A stretch of DNA of 64,000 bases from Solen grandis (lineage: Eukaryota; Mollusca; Bivalvia; Adapedonta; Solenidae): NCBI GenBank assembly GCA_021229015.1, contig CM037792.1, positions 4,717,876 through 4,781,875 on the forward strand, written 5' to 3'. How positions within the stretch are numbered: the first letter of the stretch is position 1; each line of letters starts with the position of its first letter. Positions 58,958 through 64,000 of the stretch are shown here, in pieces. The translations under genes and the position numbers were made by a program. Under the pieces are notes generated by a model. It had not been told where the DNA came from, did no database searches, and was given only the letters and a program-made list of their open reading frames with translations.

Positions 58958-59040
58958 ATGTTTCCAGCAAGATTTAGATGCCTTGCCCAAACGGCAAACA
59001 AATTTTTGAAATACACTCAGAGTCAACGACTCGCAGCAAG
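58958..59040 (+). CDS. Candidate first exon encoding a mitochondrial-type leader
   Basis: The ATG at 58958 begins MFPARFRCLAQTANKF, rich in Arg, Lys and hydroxyl residues and without Asp or Glu. After 27 codons plus two bases it meets a consensus donor, AAG|GTAAGT (59041). A TATA box and two CREs lie upstream. A basic, amphipathic N-terminus of this kind usually directs mitochondrial import. No second exon is visible in the remaining 5 kb, which is mostly nested transposons, so the enzyme cannot be named. The call rests on composition and signals, not on homology. Confidence 0.45.
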
Positions 59041-59316
59041 GTAAGTAACCAAAGAAACGGTTTCCATAAAGAAGTAAATGTACGACATAAGTTTTGAAAT
59101 ACCTGATGTCAGGAAATATAACGTTCCAATTAAGACATGTATACATTGTACACTGCTCACTAGCAAATTTAACAAACAATAGATGGTCATGAGCTTTAGT
59201 ATTGGTGTTTTAACGAATGGACACTATTTAGCGTTTACTTTGTAGAAATTATTTCTTGATAAAGACTAGTATAAACAAATATGCTTCCCCTTATCTTTTG
59301 ATCTCGCTTAAATAAA

Positions 59317-59416
59317 AAAAGCACGTAGACTACTGAACTATTCAAGTTACAACAAATTAAAAAAAAGGGGGTCAAAAAAAAGCACGTAGACTACTGAACT
59401 ATTCAAGTTACAACAT
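59317..59416. repeat. 60-bp tandem duplication
   Basis: GCACGTAGACTACTGAACTA followed by TTCAAGTTACAACA occurs at about 59321 and 59381, each next to an A run. Confidence 0.9.
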
Positions 59417-59475
59417 GAACATATCATTAAAAAAAAGGACAGGGATGCTATGTCAGTAAAGAGTAGTGTTGAGTT

Positions 59476-59564
59476 AATCTCTACTGAGATCTGCTCCGGT
59501 CATTTTTTTCGTGTTGGCCAGCCGAGGCGAAAAAAAATAACTGGAGCGGATCTCAGTAGAGATT
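59476..59564. repeat. Long imperfect hairpin
   Basis: AATCTCTACTGAGATCTGCT (59476 onward) has its inverse ending at 59564. The arms are about 36 bp with three or four mismatches and a 16-base loop. It looks like a foldback MITE. Confidence 0.88.
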
Positions 59565-59903
59565 TCAGTTGAGTATGCAATGGTCTGATCCCTTCTCTCT
59601 GACTCAGGCCTGGTTCCAGAAATTTTCAACTGGGGGAGCTAAAGACATAATAATTGTGATGTCAGTGCTATATGGAACGCCAAATCTACTGTGACGTGCG
59701 TCGTCACGGGTATAAGTACAATCTCTGCAGGCCCGGATCCAGAATTTTTCCGCTGGGGGTGCCAAAATCTGAATGTGATGTGAGTGCTAGGGGGGTCCGG
59801 GGCATGCTCCCCCGGAAAAAAATGTTTTTAGTGTAACAGAAATGTATTCTGAAGGGTATCTGGGAATAAAAATGAATGTTTTTTTTGTTGTTTTTTTAAA
59901 CTT

Positions 59904-62567
59904 GGATCTAATGCCCATACATGCCATATTTTCAGTATGTCTCCCAGGGAGGTTTTGAAATTTTCACAGGGAGATTTGGGGTCCAGCCAGGGAGATTTTA
60001 CGACATATATCAAAGAGACGTTGTTAATGAAAAAATAAAATAAAGAAAAATACACATTTGATTACCCTTCATTAAATTCATTAACAGTTTATATTATATA
60101 CTGTGTATTGCATTAATGAAAATACCTTTAAAAAATATATCTAAAAAAATCTAAAAATTTATTAATAGATATCTTATTCAAATAGAAACTTAACTTTCCA
60201 CAAGCACCGTTTCACATTAAATGCAACACTACCTTGTAACAGATCAGAGATCATGCCATTTACATCAAACACATTTAAATTGATACAGTATCTTTGATTT
60301 ATGGAATGATTTCTGATCATATGGTTTTAATTAATGGGGATGAATAAAGATAAAGAGTCAGATCATATTTAATAATATTTTCACCTTCTGTCTGTGTTTT
60401 CTTTTTTTAGCTCACCTGAGCACGTGTGCTCAGGATGAGCTTTTAGGATCGATGAATGTCCGTCGTCCGTCCGTCCGTCCGTCGTCCGTCGTCCACAATT
60501 TGTTCGTTTGCACTCTAGCATCTTCATTTCATGAGCAATTATCTTCAAACTTTATATCAATGTTTATAACCATAAGATCACGGCCAAGTTCGATTATGGC
60601 TGATATCGTACCATTAGGTCAGGAGTTATGCCCCTTTTAAAATTCAAAAAAGCCAGATTTCACATTGTTTGCACTCTAGCATCTTCATTTCATTAGCAAT
60701 TATCTTCAAACTTTATATCAATGTTTATAACCATAAAATCACGGCCAAGTTCGATTATGGCTGATATCGTACCATTAGGTCATGAGTTATGCCCCTTTTA
60801 AAATTCAAAAAAGCCAGATTTCACATTGTTTGCACTCTAGCATCTTCATTTCATTAGCAATTATCTTCAAATTTAATATCAATGTTTATAACCATAAATC
60901 ACGGCCAAGTTCGATTATGGCTGATATCATACCATTAGGTCAGGAGTTATGCCCCTTTTAAAATTAAAAAAAGCCAGATTTCACATTGTTTGCACTCTAG
61001 CATCTTCATTTCATGAGCAATTATCTTCAAATTTGATAACAATGTTTATAACCATAAAATCTCGGCCAAGTTCGATTATGGCTGATATCATACCATTAGG
61101 TCAGGAGTTATGCCCCTTTTAAAATTCAAAAAAGCCAGATTTCACATTGTTTGCACTCTAGCATCTTCATTTGATTTTTTTGGCCCAATTTTCCATAATA
61201 TCTTGGACAAGTTTGAAATTGGGTCATGTGGGGTCAAAAAGTAGGTCATGAGGTCAAGTCTTATAAAAACCTTGTTAACACTCTAGAGGCCACATTTTTG
61301 GCCCAATCTTCATGAAACTTGGTCAGAATGTTTCTCTCCATAAAATATTGTACAGATTCGAAATAGTTTCATGTGCGGTCAAAAAGTAGGTCATGAGGTC
61401 AAATCTTAGAAAAACCTTGTTAACACTAAAGAGGCCACATTTTTGGCCAAATCTTTATGAAACTTAGTCAGATTGTTTGTTTCCATAATATCTTGGACAA
61501 GTTTGAAATTGGGTCATGTGGGGTCAAAAAGTAGGTCAAGAGGTCAAATCTTAGAAAAACCTTGATAACACTCTAGAGGCCACATTTTTGGCCCAGTCTT
61601 TATGAAACTTGGTCAGTATGTATGTTTCCATAAAATCTTGAACAAGTTCGAAAGTGGGTTATGTGGGTAGGTCAAAAAGTAGGTCAATATGAAAAATATG
61701 AATTGAATTGAATTGAATTGAATCCAACATATGTTGCTCATTTATAATCAGGTGAGCAATTCAGGGCCATCATGGCCCTCTTGTTTTTTTTCTAAATTAA
61801 ATTGCTTTTAGCCAAAATATTATTTAGCTGAAAATATTTATCGTGTACGGTATGGTGATATGAAGTGGTTATCCAACTCTTCCGATCAGCACATCTCATT
61901 ATAGTAAATTATTCAGCAGACGATATCCGTTGTTAATCAAATCAGCGTCGGTGCGAAAATTGCACTTCATTTGCTATTTACCGCTAGCTGAGGTGTACTT
62001 TATATGATGTGTCCATATGACAAGTTTTGTTAAGATTTAAATAATTGGTAAACAGCTGATCTAATTATCATTTATTGTTTACACTTCCGGTAAATAAGGA
62101 TTAGCTATTCTCCGGGACCTTTTTATCCCTGGTAAGATATAATAAAGCAATCATTTACGTCTTTATTACGATGTACCAAATGCATTCTAACCTTACTCAT
62201 TCTAGCTTTAGTATTGCCTTGATAGCTGCTAATGACCCGACGATAATTGTTTCAACTGATAGACTGGCGAAACTGCTACCTGTCTGAATCACGCAATTTG
62301 ATTGGATAAGGACAATCACACATTGCCTGTGGCTGTGTACAGCACACTGGTCAGAATTGATACTAACACATGTTCTTACGTAAGCTTCCTGATGCTGTAT
62401 CATAGTTTGGTAATAGAATGGATTATACTGAGTTCAAAGGGAAACCTGTTTGATTTAAGTCAGACCGGGAGATTTTCACCTCCCGGCGGGAGATCGGGAG
62501 ACAAGTCGAAATCCCGGGAGATTTAATCTCCCGCCGGGAGATATGGCATGTATGAATGCCTAGATCC
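59904..62567. mobile_element. 2.66-kb element with inverted ends inserted in R1
   Basis: The left end GGATCTAATGCCCATACATG and the inverse of the right end (62541-62567) agree at most positions. Both subterminal regions carry GGGAGATTT words (about 59960-60000 and 62466-62540). Copy 1 of R1 has no such insert. The target duplication is not clear. No transposase is seen inside, so it would be non-autonomous. Confidence 0.75.
60410..61790 (+). repeat. AGCTCACCTGAGCA unit with CCGT tract and two tandem arrays
   Basis: It opens with a hairpin (AGCTCACCTGAGCACGTGTG) and a CGTCCGTC tract (60459-60493). Four 160-161-bp units follow, starting at 60510, 60671, 60832 and 60992, with GCACTCTAGCATCTTCATTT. 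Next come about three 145-bp units with GAGGCCACATTTTTGGCC at 61286, 61431 and 61576, then a GAATT microsatellite. It closes with CAGGTGAGCA and a GGGCCATCATGGCCC hairpin before a T run. I know this head and tail as common bivalve repeats. Confidence 0.85.
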
Positions 62568-63379
62568 CATTGGAGCATTGTGGAATTTCTCCCGAAAGCA
62601 TCAGATGTTTGAGCCAAAAAGACGGAGCTGTCCCATGAGAAGATTCGGGACTGGGGGTTTATGAGGATGCCCCCAGCAATGTCCCATGGCTTTTTTGACC
62701 GTCTCAGTCTAAGGGTGACCAAAAAGGCAACAAATTTTAGAGTGCACTTGCCGAATTTTTTGCAAATATTCTGAGATTCTATCGCAAGATCTGGAATGTG
62801 TCACAGAAAGGTTGCTGAACCTTCGAGACATCACCGAAGCCTAGGGGATTCCTCGGAGGAAAAAAAAAATTTTTGCGGAAGCTCCGTAAATTCTTCCCAG
62901 GAGCTTCCGGGAATCTATGCGTATATTTCCGCGGCCTGTTTTCCCCGATAAAACTTCGAGAACATATAAGGAAAGTTTTCAATGTAAGCAATGAAGTTCT
63001 CCAAATGACTCCTCGTGGCTCGCGATGCTTTCGAAGCTTCTGCGGGACACAGGGGAACCTGTTCCCAACGCCTCCCGAAGCTCATCAATTTCCATCGGGA
63101 GTACATCCTCGAGGCAAAAAAAAAAAAAAAAATGTCAAGTGGGACTGAGCCTTGAGTGATATAATTTTATATTTTACTTTCGCAAAGCCATGTTATTGAA
63201 TAACTACTTTGCAATAGTTTTTTACTACAGTTGTATTAAAAAAAAAAAAAATCATATTTTGTCAAATATGTGGAAGGGAATAACTGGTATATGCTGTATT
63301 AGGTTCGAACTTGGTAATCTTGACTGACTACTTGTCGATCTGGAAGCAGCCTTTACACACAGACTTCCCAGATAAAAAA

Positions 63380-63600
63380 AAAATCATCCAGTTGTTGATC
63401 TGTAAAAATCACTTCAATTGTAGATCTCTTCAATTAAATCATTTGTAGATCTCTTCAAATCATTTGTTGATATCTCCAAATCAATTGTTGACATTAACAA
63501 ATGATTTGGAGATATCAGTTATTATATATTGAGATCAACAATTGATTTGTTATTTAAATTTTTGAATAATTTTTGAAGATATCTCTAAATATTTGAAAGA
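63380..63600. repeat. Dense cluster of short inverted and direct repeats
   Basis: AAATCATTTGTTGATATCT, CAAATCAATTGTTGAC and their inverses (AACAAATGATTTGGAGATAT, GATCAACAATTGATTTG) alternate through this segment. The whole stretch can fold in several ways. It lies just outside the end of R1 copy 2. Confidence 0.75.
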
Positions 63601-63856
63601 TTAAATTTTTTTTTAACCTTATTTAGAATAATCAAATAATTATTTAAGCTCACAATGGGGATTTCTTCTACTTACCACAAGCAGCTACCCAAACAAGGCA
63701 ATTTCAGTCACATAGAAAATTGTATGATCAGGCCAGACTAAGTCAATGACAACTATATCCACAGACATGGTTCAACACCTGAAGTGGGACACCATACATC
63801 ACCACCATACAAACAACAGACTAACTCCACTATGCAAGATTATTTGTAATCTATAA

Positions 63857-64000
63857 GGGCGGGTCAATAATTAGTGTAGTAACCATAGTAACATGAAAAC
63901 CACTGACGCAAATATCAATTTCTTTATGTCATTCCTTCAAAGTAATCACCTTTATGTAATACACAGAGTTTCAGTCGTTTAATCCAATTTTCAAATGCTT
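63857..64000 (-). mobile_element. mariner-type transposon end
   Basis: AGGGCGGGTCAATAATTAGT after a TA dinucleotide (63855-63856) looks like the terminal repeat of a mariner-like element. The transposase C-terminus follows inward and continues past the window. Confidence 0.7.
63924..64000 (-). CDS. mariner-like transposase, C-terminal end (partial)
   Basis: The minus strand encodes AFENWIKRLKLCVLHKGDYF and EGMT before a TAA at 63924-63926. The pattern W-x-x-R-x-x-x-C-x-x-x-x-G-x-YFEG is typical of the last residues of mariner transposases. The catalytic core lies outside the window. No break is visible in the part seen. Confidence 0.75.
   Translation of the reverse strand, partial: AFENWIKRLKLCVLHKGDYFEGMT

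Larger units (their letters stand above)
59731..63377 (+). mobile_element. Dispersed repeat R1, copy 2, interrupted
   Basis: R1 begins with GGCCCGGATCCAGAATTTTT at 59731, stops at 59903, and resumes at 62568 with a stretch reaching GCATCAGATGTTTGAGCC. It ends with ACTTCCCAGAT near 63377. It is inverted relative to copy 1 and lacks about 220 bp. A further partial start lies at 59607-59690 (GGCCTGGTTCCAGAAATTTT). Confidence 0.82.

Overview
The window looks like nuclear DNA from a bivalve mollusc. It is AT-rich and poor in host genes. It is full of non-LTR retrotransposons of kinds common in molluscs, tRNA-headed SINEs, short palindromic and TTAA-type MITEs, a MITE carrying a tandem array, and a CCGTCC-rich unit starting AGCTCACCTGAGCA that I associate with bivalve genomes. 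The species cannot be fixed from the sequence. One 100-N assembly gap lies at 25739-25838.

Host genes. The only confident host gene is a secreted carboxylesterase/cholinesterase-like enzyme on the minus strand (exons 34164-35734 and 32447-32699). Its 1.46-kb intron holds a 42-bp minisatellite. Two weaker host signals are a candidate first exon with a mitochondrial-type leader behind a TATA box and two CRE sites (58555-59040, plus strand), and a frameshifted relic resembling the small subunit of serine palmitoyltransferase (44470-44703, minus strand).

Layout. 61-880 is a 61-65-bp tandem array. 881-13000 has no convincing gene, but holds a dispersed repeat (R1, 7852-9477) and LINE debris. 14824-21195 is a nearly complete LINE (LINE C, minus strand) whose ORF1 and ORF2 share one frame and are separated by a single TAG. 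24998-25533 is a MITE with a roughly 13-copy internal array; a 118-bp copy with one unit lies at 31004-31121. 25839-28480 is a decayed Mutator-like transposase gene with SWIM, Ulp1-protease and PHD-finger parts. 32447-35734 is the esterase. 36000-47600 is mostly noncoding, with SINEs, MITEs and LINE 3' ends. 47668-53280 is LINE B (minus strand), interrupted near its 3' end by 5'-truncated LINE A (48223-50160) with a TCATA target duplication. LINE B has a 2A-like motif just before its endonuclease. A LINE ORF1 follows at 54527-55135. 55720-58045 is a Harbinger-like region invaded by LINE D, itself invaded by a SINE with a 12-bp target duplication. 59731-63377 is an inverted second copy of R1, split by a 2.66-kb element with inverted ends that carries the CCGTCC-type tandem unit. 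63857-64000 is the end of a mariner-type transposon.

No operon or pathway links these genes. The main story is layered insertion: the order of events can be read from target duplications, empty sites and split reading frames. Many apparent ORFs begin at TTG or GTG rather than ATG because they are fragments.
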